Of a stretch of DNA of 64,000 bases, positions 13,001 to 24,255 are shown one piece after another. Origin of the DNA: Alopecurus myosuroides (Eukaryota; Streptophyta; Magnoliopsida; Poales; Poaceae); contig CM054060.1 of the NCBI GenBank assembly GCA_028641055.1, positions 60,611,852 to 60,675,851 on the forward strand, given 5' to 3'. The notes beneath the pieces are model-generated. The model was not told where the DNA came from. It searched no databases and was given only the letters and a program-made list of their open reading frames with translations. Each line of letters starts with the position of its first letter. Positions within the stretch are counted from its first letter, which is position 1. A program made the translations under genes and the position numbers.

Positions 13001-16000
13001 GAGGCGACCGGAATCGACGGCGCACGACGACGGCCGTGGGTGACTAGGGTTAGGGTTTCTGCTCGTTTTCCACAAAGAGAGAGAGAGCAAACGAGCGAGA
13101 GAGTTAGCGAGAGAACTCGATGCAGACGTCTCCCTAGCCTTTATACTCGCGGAACGGCGACGAGGAGGAGGTGGCAACGGTGGCGTGACCATCCCAATCT
13201 TCTCCTCTGCATTCTGGCTCGAGATAGAAGAAAAGGAAATAACATTTCCTGAAAACCCCCCTAAAAGTTTTGGGTATTCACCATTAGGTCCTTCTGGTTA
13301 AGAAACTGAGAGTACATTAATGTTTTCAGGGACTTTTTGTGAGCATAAAAATTATATTTGGAAAGCTCATCAAATTTTCAACCTCGCCATGTTTTTTTTT
13401 GGTGAATTTGAGCAATATTTGTATTTTTTATTTAGGGTGCTAGATTAAGTGATTTTATTGTTTTATCTTCATTTTATTTATTAAATGGCTATTAAATTAT
13501 TTTAGGCATGATTACTATGATCAAACACAATAATCATGTGGTTAACAAAGTAGTGTAACATAATTGGACAATTTTAGATATAATTTCTTATAGAAAGTAT
13601 TTTGGTAAAACTACTAGGTAATGTTTCTATGCACTGTTATGAAAATCACTTAATAGAGAATTGTATTCCATGTCAAACCAAATGATGTTGGTTAATGAAT
13701 GGACTTGTTTTCTCTTTATGAGGCTTTGTTATTTTCATAATTGTAACTCTTAGCCATTTTTGGTTGACATTCTACTTAGGTGTGTGTAAGCCATGTTTGT
13801 TATTTTTAGTACCTGATTATGTGAAAAACATGAGTGGCTTAGGCTCACATTGATTTCCATTATCAAGAGACTACATGTTTGTTTTCCTACCTTGTTTATA
13901 AGTATGGATATTATTCAGTGGTGTTTTCAGAACATGTAATCATTTACAAGTTGGTGTATGTATGTATTCTTGTTATTAACCATTTGTTTTATGGATGAGA
14001 AGGATATGAAAAATAAGGTATTAAGCTTGTTACCATTAACCTCCACATATCATAGGCATGTGGATGCAATGGCTTGTTATTATTTTCTCTCTTGATAATT
14101 ATTTCCATTAGAGATATTATTACGAGCTCCTCATTTCTGATGAGCTTGACAAGGCATAGAGGTTATAATTTCTCTAATTACCTCATGATTCAATGGATAC
14201 TTTCTTATGCTCCCCTACTGAGGAATTGTTGCTTCTTGTGGTATTATGTTGCTTGATGTTCTTGTCTCTAGTTGATACTAGCCTTCAGGTACTGCCTTTT
14301 TCACTTGCAAGAAATATCAGCTCTTGGATTCCATCTTCAACTATCTCACCTTTGTTGTGAAAATAACCAGTTATTCCATGCAAAGATTGTACTTAGATGA
14401 TTATAAGGTGGTTTCTTGTTTCCTTAGTGTTATTCTTTCTCTTGGTTGATTGCAAAAGGAATGTAGATGTAGTTTATGACATCAATTTTCCCTATGCATA
14501 TAAGAAGAATCTGTGAACAAGTTTGCAAGGCTTGTCCCAAATTACATTTCATATCCAGATGGCATAGATGTACTAGGTTATTCAACCTTCTGTTTATTTG
14601 TGTGTGACACTCAATTGTTTGAGTATACAAAAGTGATCTGTTAACAAGGTCTAGAAACTTGTTACCAAACTACTTCTATATAACACTAACATTGGAGTGT
14701 CACACAATTTCAGGAGGGTTAATAAGATCAGATCAAGAGACTTCTAGCACACTTTAAATAATCTTCTTGAAGATCTTCCTGTGATAGTTCCTCCTTTCTT
14801 GTGGTTTCTTCTCTTGCAAAATGATTCAGAGAAGTTTGAGAAACAAGATATAATGGTCTAGCCAGAGTATCAAGATCTAGATTAAGATTTAGTTAAGGCT
14901 TTTATTCTCTTTCCATATGCTTCTCATTTGGTTTCCCATAAGATATGTTCTTATATCATACATGATTGGTTTACTTAGTTTTCAATTTACTTCCTCTACT
15001 AGAGGTTATATCTTGTTGTTATTCTTTAGTTGTATCCATATATACCTTAATTGTGGATTTGTTGAATTTGAGTAGAAGTATGGAATGCTTATGGAATGAT
15101 GACTTAATAGTAAGTGGATAAAATGGTTCATCGAGGTGTTGAGACTTCATATGCTCACTTGTATAAGATGATTGAAACAATGAGCATGAGAAAGTGATTG
15201 AGATTAATGACTTTGATCATGGTTGTTAATTGGTTACTCAGGGTGCCATGTTGTGATTTTATATTCTTGATTTGTATTCATGATGCAGGCATAGAGGTTT
15301 GGAAAGATCATAGGTAGTGATCAAGGTTTAACAGTAGTTTAAGAAGATTTAATTCTTCTTTAAGATACCTCTTTTATGGTTGATGAGATATGTACATATT
15401 CGATAAATATGTTAATACAATTTTTATGTCATTTCCCACTTGTGGGTTTAAGTTAACACTAGTTTGTATCTGTTGTGTTCTATTGAACCTTTATTATTTG
15501 ATTGTGAACGTGCACTTAACAATTATGAGATAGTTTATAAAGGTGTGGTGTGAATGGTTGATAACTTAGAGAGTTGTTGTTTTGTAGATGATAACATCTC
15601 TGTTGATGAGATGGTTAAGTTGTGTATTACTCATTTCTGAAAGTATGATTATCAGTTATGTGATTTGGATACTCACCCCTCTTTGAGTTCGAGATACCTA
15701 GTGAATTATCCCAAGTCACTTATAGACTTATGGTTAAGGTTGTTGAGAGTTTGTTTTGGTCACAACCAATTATGGTTTGTGTAACCAGATGATTTGGTTT
15801 TGTAGAGATGTTATGTTATAAAGATCACTCCAAATGTACACCTGACCAGATGTCTAAACCTATTTCATCATGTCAAGTGAAACATTGGTCATTTTGGTTT
15901 GTTTAAACTTTCGCGCCAAAATTTTCCGTACTTTTAGATGCATGCTTTGCAAATGCACATATTATATTTAGATCCTTATAACCTCCCAAACACTGGGATG

Positions 16001-16005
16001 TTATA
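10015..16005 (-). mobile_element. Giant solo LTR or LARD-like element, minus strand
   Basis: The insertion is flanked by perfect 5-bp repeats GATAC (10010-10014 and 16006-16010), as for LTR retrotransposons. On the minus strand it begins TATAACATCCCAG (TG changed to TA) and ends GGTCACCACA. I find no second LTR, PBS, gag or pol inside its 5,991 bases, so a solo LTR is most likely. On the minus strand a TATA box (GTATAAAG, 13139-13146) is followed by a leader with AG/CT repeats, as expected of an LTR promoter. The length and the TGTAACATCCC-like start resemble the very long LTRs of Triticeae LARD-type elements (Sukkula-like), but the name is a guess. Confidence 0.7.
13139..13146 (-). promoter_or_regulatory. 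TATA box of the giant LTR
   Basis: GTATAAAG on the minus strand lies in a GC-rich context and is followed 20-70 bases downstream by a GAGA/CTCTCT-rich leader. It indicates that the element was transcribed on the minus strand. This is inferred from sequence only. Confidence 0.5.
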
Positions 16006-16045
16006 GATACACCCCCTATACTTGTGGGTCATCAAGACTATTTCC

Positions 16046-16063
16046 TGGCGCCGTTTCCGGGTA
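16046..16063 (+). promoter_or_regulatory. Primer-binding site of the plus-strand Gypsy
   Basis: TGGCGCCGTTTCCGGGTA lies 11 bases after the LTR end, a slightly mutated form of the TGGCGCCGTTGCCGGGGA site usual in these Triticeae Gypsy elements. It primes minus-strand cDNA synthesis from a tRNA 3' end in an active element. Confidence 0.8.
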
Positions 16064-16112
16064 GTGAAGCACTATTGGTAAGTGGAATTGGTAAGAGAAA
16101 CTTTTACTGTGA

Positions 16113-17134
16113 GTGCTGTTTTTATTTCTGTCAGCTGGTTTATTTCATTATGTAGAGACTCCATTTGATTCCCTCATTGGGAGTACTGCTGTTGCTGCTA
16201 GTGTAGTAGACGACCCTCCGTCTTCTCAATTGGACCCTTTTAAAATACCTATGAAAATTGTTCAATATGTTATGGATAACTGCTATTTTCGAGATGGAAC
16301 TGTCCGTCCTGGTGATCATTTACTCTTTATATATGAATTATGCGATTTGCTCAGGTGTACATGTATTTCAATGGACCAAGTTAAGAGGAAATTATTCTCT
16401 TTATCACTGAAGGGCAGAGCTGCGGAATGGTTTAAGATGCTGAAGAATGGCCGGTCTATTGGATGGGAGGAAATTGTACCTCTCTTTTATTCCAAATTAT
16501 ATTATCCGAGTGAAATTCATAAGTATCGGAATCAAATATATAATTTCTGGCTCATGATGGAGAGATTATTGCCCAAGCTTGGGGGAGATTGAAGTTATTA
16601 ATGCTCAAATATCCCATTCATGAGCTCCCTAGTAATATTGTTATCAATATTTTTTATGCAAGGCTTTCTCTTCCTGATAAGGATTTATTGGATGCTTCTT
16701 GTTCTGGATCATCCACACGTATGAAAGGAGAAGCTAAATGGGATCTTTTTTACCGTATTCAAGAAAATACTGAAGGAAGGGAGAATGACAAAGTAAGAAA
16801 GCCAGGTATAAATTATTATTATGAATGCATTAAATCTTTTATGGGAACCGATGATTTTCATAATGTTAGTGATGCTTATGGTCTTGACTCTCAAATTCTT
16901 GCAAACTGTTTTAAAGCTTTTGCCTCTTATCTTGGTATTCTAAAAAAGGAATAGAATAAGTACCATGCACCTTATAAAGATACTGTTAATTATGTTCCTG
17001 CTAGAAATATAGAAGTTCGCACTGTTAATTCTACTGTGCATGAGCCTTATAGTGAGAAAATGCCTTTCCCTTCTAAGGTAAAGGAACATTCCATTATATC
17101 TAGTGCGATTACCAAAAGTACAAACAAATCTATA
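16113..17134 (+). pseudogene. Gypsy gag (capsid) remnant
   Basis: The frame from 16113 contains the retrotransposon gag domain: a DHLLFIYELCDLL stretch, FSLKGRAAEWFKML, and a YPSEIHKYRNQIYNF stretch, all characteristic of plant Gypsy capsid proteins. A frameshift near 16550-16590 moves the reading into a second frame (RLKLLMLKYPIHELP, then LLDASCSGSS), which stops at 16954. The remaining C-terminal gag sequence continues past that stop up to the hAT insertion at 17143. At least two disabling changes are present. Confidence 0.85.
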
Positions 17135-17142
17135 GAACCAGA

Positions 17143-18264
17143 CAGTGGCGGATCTACAGGGTATGCCCGGTATGTCGTGGCATACCCTGCAGCCCAGCCC
17201 ATCTACGTATTTGTACTACTAGAAAAGCTACAAAGCAGGCCCAGCGTAGGGTACAGAAAAGAAAAACGGGGATCGTACGAAGCCTGCTCGCCAGTTTGCA
17301 GCCCTGCATCCGCACATCATCTAGGTCTTTGCGTCCGTGAAGAGCGGCTCCGCCTTGATCGATCGATGGTAAAGACCGGAGCCCGTCCGCAGCGCCTACG
17401 CCCGGCGATCTAGGCCACAACGGCTGCCTCCGACTTGCCCCCTGTGACAATCCTTGCAACAATTGCATAAAATTGGTAGGTCTACCGCTCAGCTACTCTG
17501 CTAGACTGCTAGATATTCCGCCGTTGCATATTTTTGTTCATGTCCGAGTAGTGGTTTTTGTACCCATCTAAGTTTCAATGTACAAGGTTTAGATGTAGTA
17601 AGAATCTACGAGTTTTCTAGCCATAAAGAATAGTGTTTAATTGCTTACCTGTAATTATATGTAACATCTCGCCAACAGCCCCAAACACAATTCAACAAGA
17701 GTCTTTTTGTCAACGTTAGGATCTCACGACAACGAGACCATTGCACCTGTTGCACGGTGCACTATGAATTTTCGTTCTATCATTGTATATGAGCTATTTA
17801 AACGTGCCATATCGGACTCATATTCTTTTATTTTATTTTCAGTTATGAAGAGACAGGGACACATTGCTTCTGTTTTGGAGAAACGGGTAGAAATAGGGCT
17901 GTCGCGGCTTCAAATTCTTTCCTAATAACATACATTTAGCGTGATATATTCTCCGAGATAGATAAAGATGCCATAATCCCGACTATTCTTGCCTAGCACT
18001 GTAAGTTTCTTTTATGCATATTATAGGCTATTTGTATGGATTTTCAGCTATTTGTATGGTAGTTTATGCAACTTTCATACTCGATAAGTTAGTTAAATAT
18101 TAGTTATTGCTTTTATACGGTAATACAATGTGAATTTGTAATTATTATTAAATTGTAGATAGATATTACCGATGTGATAATCCTAGAAATCCTAGATCCG
18201 CCAACCAAGAAATATTAACTTTGAGTGCGGCATACCCAACCAAGAAATCCTAGATCCGCCACTG
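17143..18264. mobile_element. Non-autonomous hAT transposon
   Basis: The ends are inverted repeats, CAGTGGCGGATCTA at 17143 and its complement ending at 18264. They are flanked by a perfect 8-bp target duplication GAACCAGA (17135-17142 and 18265-18272), diagnostic of the hAT superfamily. The 1,122-bp interior has no transposase-like frame. Near the right end, two copies of CCTAGATCCGCC with the same CAACCAAGAAAT neighbour suggest an internal duplication of the terminus. It sits inside the Gypsy gag-protease region. Confidence 0.95.
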
Positions 18265-18286
18265 GAACCAGATGAACAAATAACTG

Positions 18287-18850
18287 TTGGAACCTACAGT
18301 GGCAATAGCTAAAGATCTTGTCTCTGAAATTGTTGAAGATGGACACATTTTCTTCTGTGAAGATGCTTCTAATATTGTTTCACGTCCTCGTAGATCTAGG
18401 AAAACTAGTGTTCCTGTGCTTTCTGTTAGGATAGGTGATCATTCCTATTATGGTTTATGTGATATTGGTGCAAGTTCAAGTGATATTCCTTATGAGCTTT
18501 ATAGAGAAATCATGCATGAAATTGGTTCTCGTGAACTTGAAGAAGTAGATGTGGTTATTCAGCTTGCTAATAGAGAAACTATATCTCCAATTGGTATTGT
18601 TAGAGATGTAGAAGTTTTATGGGGTAAAACTAAATATCCTGTTGATTTTTTAGTACTTGGTGCAGCTGCTAGTAAAACTTGTCCTATCATTTTTGGTAGA
18701 CCTTTCTTGAACACTTGTGGTGCTGTTATGGATTGTAAGAAGGAGAAAATATTAACTAAATTTGATGGAAAATCTTATGAGTTTAATTTTTCTAAATTTG
18801 CTAGAGCTCCTTATGAAACTGAATTGCCTAATGAAGATTGTAGAGTTGAA
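18287..18850 (+). pseudogene. Gypsy aspartic protease domain, truncated
   Basis: The frame contains a retropepsin-like domain. The active-site stretch reads YGLCDIGASSSDIPYELY at about residues 55-72, where the family has D-T/L/I-G-A-S. The later region FGRPFLNTCGAVMDC is also typical of plant Gypsy proteases. The homology ends around residue 180, where sequence of a minus-strand Gypsy element takes over. In an intact element this would process the gag-pol polyprotein. Confidence 0.8.
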
Positions 18851-19673
18851 CACCTTTATCACCAAGCCGTCTTATGAACCTGCTTACGGCGGCTGCGAAA
18901 CCCGTCAATCTTTGGACGTCTTTTAGACACGTAGGTCTTTTGATGTTCAGGATTGCTTTGATCTTTTCCGGGTTTACTTCGATTCCTCTATGGGAAACGA
19001 TAAAACCTAGAAGTTTTCTTGAGTGAACCCCGAATACGCACTTTAATGGATTCAAATTCATTTTATAGGTGCGAATATTGTCGAAGGTTTCTCGTAGATC
19101 TTCAAGGAGCGTATGCTTTTCCTTAGAAACGACGGCAATATCATCCACGTAAACGTGGACATTTTTGCCGATTCGATCATGCAAACATCTTTGCATACAA
19201 CGCTGGTATGTAGCTCCAGCATTCTTCGGGCCAAAAAGCATGGTTATGTAATAATACGTTCCGTAGGGAGTTATGTAATAAGTTTTTATCTGGTCTTCTT
19301 CTTTCATGCGTATTTGATGATACCCGGAATAAGCGTCCAAAAAGCATAAAAGCTCAGAGCCAGGAGTGGCATCTATTATCTAATCGATTCGCGGTAAGGA
19401 GAACCTATCTTTTGGGCAAAAATTGTTTAAAACGGTATAATCTATACATATCCTAAGAACAGTAGTATCTTTCTTCGGGACTAATACCGGATTTGCAGAC
19501 CAATCGGTATGAATAACTTCCCGGATAAAATCAACTGCTAAAAGCCGGATAATTTCCTTGCCTATAGCCTTCCGCCTTCTTCCGTCAAAACGACGGAGAC
19601 CTTGTTTGACGGGTTTTGATCCTAAAATAACATTCAATTGGTGCTCAGCAAGTTCCCGGGGTACACCTGACAT
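18850..19673 (-). pseudogene. Gypsy reverse transcriptase, frameshifted and truncated
   Basis: Two frames join into a reverse transcriptase N-terminal half. The first (19673 to 19380) begins MSGVPRELAEHQLNVI and includes VLVPKKD and CIDYTVLNNFCPKDRF. The second (19340 leftwards) holds MDAYSGYHQIRM and the catalytic VYVDDIAVVSK motif, then LGFIVSHRGIEVNPEKI. A frameshift separates them near 19345-19380. The thumb/RNase H part stops after VSRFIRRLGDKG, where the plus-strand Gypsy begins. Identification is firm. Confidence 0.9.
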
Positions 19674-19784
19674 TTCAGCAGGACACCAGGCGAAAATATC
19701 CCTGTTCTCACAGAGGAACTCGATAAGCTTGCTTTCCTATTTTCAGTCATTCCTGTTCCCACCACGGCGTATTTCGCTAGATCT

Positions 19785-20480
19785 TCAATATGATCTATTT
19801 TGTATTCTCAGATGCTTTGAAACTTTCGGTCGACTTTTAGCTTTTTTTCCTGCCGGTATTTCTGTCCGCGATACCTCTTTAGCCATCTCTTTCAGCTCTT
19901 CCTTTGCTATGACCTGTTCGGCGCAAAGGGCGTTTCCTAGCTCTAGCTCGTTTTCCAGCTTCAAATCTCCTTCAATGGTGATTACTTCGCCTCTTGGCCC
20001 TGGCATCTTAAGCTTCTTGTAGATGTAGCACGACCTAGCAATGAATTTTGCGAAAGCCGGACGTCTGAGTATTGCGTGATACACGCTTTCGAACGCTACT
20101 ACCTCAATTGAAATCATCTCCTGGCGGAATTGATCCCCCTTTCCAAAGGTTACTTCTAGGAGAATTTCTCCTAGGGAGTGTGCTTGTCTGCCAGGAACAA
20201 TGTCGTGAAAACGTACATTGCTGTGCTTTATCTGGGTTTGCGATAGGTGCAGTTTCTTCAAAGTACTTAGGTACATAATGTTGATGCTTGATCCTCCGTC
20301 CATCAGTACTCTCTTGAGCATAGTGTTTTGCACTATAGGTTTACTATCAAGGCGTGTGTGCCGGATTCCGGGATATTGCCGGGATGATCGGATTGATCGC
20401 ATGTAATTGGCGTCTTTGAATATTTCAAGTACTTTGGAGTTGGTGGAACGACGACATTGATTTCTTGCCACGACCGGTTC
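19785..20480 (-). pseudogene. Gypsy protease of the minus-strand element
   Basis: The retropepsin motif reads VLMDGGSSINIMYLSTL. It is followed by VPGRQAHSLGEILLEVTFGK and YHAILRRPAFAKFIA, the usual plant Gypsy protease order upstream of RT (MPGVPRELAEH-like start). A frameshift near 20335 separates it from the preceding gag-pol linker (PGNIPESGTHALIV region). The longer open frame reaching 20759 is an artefact of reading into the inserted LTR element. Confidence 0.8.
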
Positions 20481-20500
20481 ACTTGTTGAGCTGATGGGGT

Positions 20501-20648
20501 GATGGTGTATAGTTGACGGGAGGCTGCTTGCTCTTGAAGACCTTGAATTCCCCGGCAACGGCGCCAGAAAATTTGATGGTGTATAGTTGACGGGAGGTTG
20601 CTTGCTCTTGAAGACCTGGAATTCCTCGGCAATGGCGCCAAAAAACTT
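20501..20648 (-). repeat. 74-bp tandem duplication containing a primer-binding site
   Basis: Two adjacent copies (20501-20574 and 20575-20648) each carry, on the minus strand, TGGCGCCGTTGCCGGGGAAT or its close variant, followed by the same leader up to an AACTATACACCATC end. The copies differ by a few substitutions. The upper copy belongs to the inserted LTR element. The doubling could come from replication slippage during reverse transcription or from a later tandem duplication. Confidence 0.75.
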
Positions 20649-22247
20649 GTTGATGGCTGACGTTGGTAAACCCCAAGAGAAAGGTTGCGAAGAGTGCAGC
20701 GACAAGTTTTCCCCTAGAAAAGAAACCAAGGTTGAATCGACCAGTAGGAGGACAAGCAATCTCTGAAGGTTGATGCAGCTGAGGTGGCAGGGCGCACTAC
20801 CGGTTCAGCAGCAACGTGGAACCTACACAACACAATCAAATCACTTTGCCCCAACAAAGCAGTGAGGTTGTCAATCTCACCGGTTTTGTTGAACATAAAG
20901 AGGTTAAACGTATGGTGTGGAAAACAATATGAGAATAGTATGAAAGCAGTGGAGGAAGTGTGAAAATAGTAGAAGCAGTGTGTGTATTATCAGTATGAGA
21001 AAATGGACCGGGGTCCACGGTTCACTAGTGGTGTCTCTCCGTGGAAGATAAATAACATGTGTGGTGAACAAATTACAGCTGGGCAATTAACAGAAATGAA
21101 GGCTGCACCGTAGTGCATATGCAAGACATAAAGATTACTATGTGATTCATGCGGGCATTACAACAAAATACATAGACCGTCATTCAACTGCATCTGTGTC
21201 TAATAATCCACCCTCCGAATATCATCCGAACAAACGTTGGGCATTAAGTTGCTAGCAACAGATTATCGCAGTAAGCAAAGTTGGTAATGTAAACAATGTA
21301 AACTAAGTAAACACCGTTGTTTTCTCCCTAATGGTAACAACACATCCTCCATCAGTCACATTTCTGTCACTCGAGCACAGGTGCAAAGGAGGCATGAACC
21401 CACTATCGAGCATAAATACTTCCTCTTGGAGTTACTAGCATCTACTTGGCCAGAGCATCTACTAATAACGGAGAGAATGAAAGATCATAAATAACATATG
21501 CATGAAGATAACATGATAGATTGATAATCAGAAGACATAGCATTCAACATTCATCAGATCCCAGCAAACACAACATGTAGCATTACATAAAGATGATCTC
21601 GATCATGTAGGGCAGCTCACGAGATCTAAACATGAGGTACAAGTGGAGAAGACAACCATCTAGCTACTTCTATGGACCCGTAATCCAGGGATGAACTACT
21701 CACACATCACTTCGGAAGAGGGCATGGTGGTGTAGACCCCTCTGGTGATGAATTTCCCCTCCCGGCAGGGTGCCAGGGAGAGCTCTAGAATCCTCCTGAT
21801 CTCGGGATGACGATGACGGCGGCCTCGAGTGTTTCTTGGAAAAATGTGGCATATTTTCAGGGTTCATGTATAGGGGGATCATATAGGCGAAAGGGCAATG
21901 GCGCTGGACGCCCGAGGGGCCCACACCACCCCAAGGCGCGGCCAGAGGCGCCGCCTTATGGTGTGGCCCCCCTGTGGCCCCCCACCGTTCCTCTTCGGGA
22001 CTCCGTGGAACCTTCGGGAATTCTAAGACTTCGAGGCTTCGAATTTTCCAATTCCGAGAATATTTCCAGAACAACTTTTCTGAAACTAAAAAACAACAGA
22101 AAACAGGGAACTGGCTCTATGGCATGTTGTCAATAGGTTAGTCCGGAAAATCGATAAAAATGACATAAAGTGTATAGAAAACATGTAGAAAACAACATGA
22201 AAACAACATGGAACATCAGAAATTAAGGATATGTTTATGACGTATTA
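20501..22247 (-). mobile_element. Truncated LTR element (LTR plus leader), minus strand
   Basis: On the minus strand the LTR begins TAATACGTCATAAACATATC at 22247, a TG-to-TA variant of a common Triticeae Gypsy LTR start. It contains the usual GGTGTGGGCCCCTC-type GC block near 21910-21960 and continues to a PBS-like region that is duplicated at 20501-20648. It has no coding sequence. It separates gag from protease of the host minus-strand Gypsy. No matching target duplication is seen, consistent with loss of its 3' part. Confidence 0.65.
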
Positions 22248-22633
22248 TCGGGTCGCAAGGAAAGTTAAATTGCATTCTCCTTCGACTCTTGAGAATTTGG
22301 GTTCACCTTTCTGTTGCTGCTCCTAGATTTTGTCGTTAGTATCAGACTTGCTTTCGTCTTTCTCAGTTTCTGCCTTTTCTTGTTGAATTTCCTTCTGGAA
22401 TTCTTCCCTTTACTCCCAGTTCAAGCGCTGCTCTTCATGTGCTTGTTAAGCCGACATTGCTGGTTCGTATGGTTTGGCTTTCCAAATTACGCGTGATGAA
22501 CACAAGGTTCCCCTTTCACCTTTTCCCACTCTTACTTAGAGTAGGAGATAGGTTCCCTGCTTTTTGTACTTTCGCCTTTCCATCTACTAGTGTTGTCTTT
22601 TCCAAAGGAGGCATTTACATCTTTGGGCTTTTG

Positions 22634-23857
22634 CTATGCTTCTGGAGTAGTTTTTTTCTTAGAGCGAGACGCCTTTTTGGCTTGTACCAGTGCATCAATA
22701 TTTTCGCCTTTTTCTCTAATGTAATCCTCGGCCGCTGCGTGCTCATTGGCCGTTGTTAGCATATAACCTAGGTTCTTATGCGTTTTCGAACAAACCATGA
22801 ACGGTACAAGAACGGGTTTTAGACCGCTGACAAAAGCATGCATTGCTTGGACGTCACTTACTCCAGAATAGCTATTCTTCATTGCAGTTCATCTTGAGAT
22901 AAAGTCGACATACGACTCTTCTTCATATTGGACGCAACGGTTTAACTGTTTAATGCTTTTGGGGTGTTTATACGTGCCATGGAAATTCTGAGCAAAAACT
23001 CTAGCCATATCCTCCCAGCTATCCACCATTCTTGATGGAAGTCCATTAATCCAGTCACGAGCTCCGTCCAACAACATCAGAGGCAGGAACTTCACAGCTC
23101 CTAAATCTGTCTCTTTGTTAATCTGGACAGCGGTATAGTAATATGAGAGCCATGTATCCGGATATGTGCTTCCGGTTTACTTTTGATAAGTTGGTCCGAC
23201 TTTGGCAAAGCTAGCATGTAGATTGACGTTTCGGATCCTGTCAGTGAAAATTTTTGGTCCAAAATACAGATCATCTCTTTCCGCCTTATCAGCATGAGTA
23301 GAATAACTTCCGACTGAATGAACAGAGGGGGATCTGCTTCTCTCTGGTTCACTGTTGCGTGAATACGCTCGCCTAGGTTCATCCTTGTATCTTCCGGCAT
23401 CCCATACTTTGGAATGAGGCGGAGTTCTACTCCTCGCACGTTCCTTGTTCCTTGAAGGGGTTCGGGATCTCTCATGCATGTCAGGGTGGTCGTGTCTTCA
23501 GGCTTTATCGGCCGGGTATCTCGGAGGCGGCATTATTTTTCCGTTTTTCCGGTTTTGGTTCTCTAGATTTTTGTCGAAGCGGGGTTTTGGGTTATTATCG
23601 CCTTTCGGCGGATCAGACCCTGTCCTGGACGCTGCGTCCTTTTTGTCCGGGATTTTCCTATCCTTCTTAGGATCTTCATTCTTTCCATTTGAACTTCGTG
23701 AATCTCCAGATTTGCTTGGATCTGGCGCTGCAGCAGTACACGTGGCAGTTTTGCATAAAGCAGAATCAACGTGTAACTTACCCGAACGTGCTTGGCCTCG
23801 CTGCTACTGTTGTAATGTTTTTCCTAAGAAAGCATACACTCCCTAAACCTATTCTTC
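22634..23857 (-). pseudogene. Gypsy gag (capsid) of the minus-strand element
   Basis: The capsid domain is read in 23095-22889: LLDGARDWINGLPSRMVDSW, then FAQNFHGTYKHPKS and LNRCVQYEEESYVDFISR. This matches the plant Gypsy gag pattern (ARxWL...F...F.GTYKRP...L). The C-terminal continuation is at 22882-22634. Upstream at 23479-23177 is an Arg/Ser/Pro-rich stretch ending in a FGPKIFTDRI motif that normally precedes the domain. Several frames are used, so indels have broken it. CACTA 2 sits directly upstream at 23861. Confidence 0.85.
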
Positions 23858-24255
23858 ATCCACTGGTAGAAAAAAGGCCTTCCATACGCCCCCATTAGTC
23901 CCCAAACTTCGCGCCCCGTGACTAAAGGGGTTTTAGTCCCGGGTCGCGAGGAGACCCGCGACCGAGGGTCATGCCTCGTGGGTTGGGAAACGCGTGGAGG
24001 CGCGTGGAGGGCTTTAATTCCGGTTGGCGTCGCCACCCGCGACTAATGGTTCCCGGTCGCTGGCCTCCCTGCCTTTAGTCCCGGTTGTCCTGGCCACCCG
24101 GGACTAAAGATACAAACTGCTCGCCTCCCGCGCGGCGGTTTATTTCGCGAGAGAGAGGCAGAAGGGCGCCATTGCTACAGTGCGCACCCGAGTCTCTGTT
24201 TCTTCTTCTCTCTTCTCTTCTCTTCCCTCTCTTCGATCTTCCTCCACTAAGCACC

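Larger units (their letters stand above)
8531..16034 (+). repeat. 5' LTR of the plus-strand Gypsy (split at 10014/16011)
   Basis: The LTR proper is 8531-10014 plus 16011-16034, about 1.5 kb, with TG...CA ends. It contains a GC-rich block at 8760-8900, an ATC/CAT triplet microsatellite at about 9060-9120, and the familiar TCGTTGGGTTCGACACTC 3' region at 9974-9991. The insertion between the two parts has its own target duplication. Confidence 0.8.
8531..18850 (+). mobile_element. Gypsy retrotransposon, plus strand, 3' truncated and nested
   Basis: The element starts TGATACGTTCATTTTGC at 8531. Its 5' LTR is interrupted after 10014 by a 6-kb insertion and resumes at 16011, ending GGGTCATCA at 16034. 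The PBS follows, then gag and protease. The coding region stops near 18850 where sequence of an opposite-strand Gypsy element begins; RT, RNase H, integrase and the 3' LTR are absent. Frames are broken, so the copy is dead. Confidence 0.85.

Noticed and set aside
19558..20022. Plus-strand frame of 154 codons
   Set aside because: It lies antisense to Gypsy protease/RT coding sequence and has no similarity of its own.
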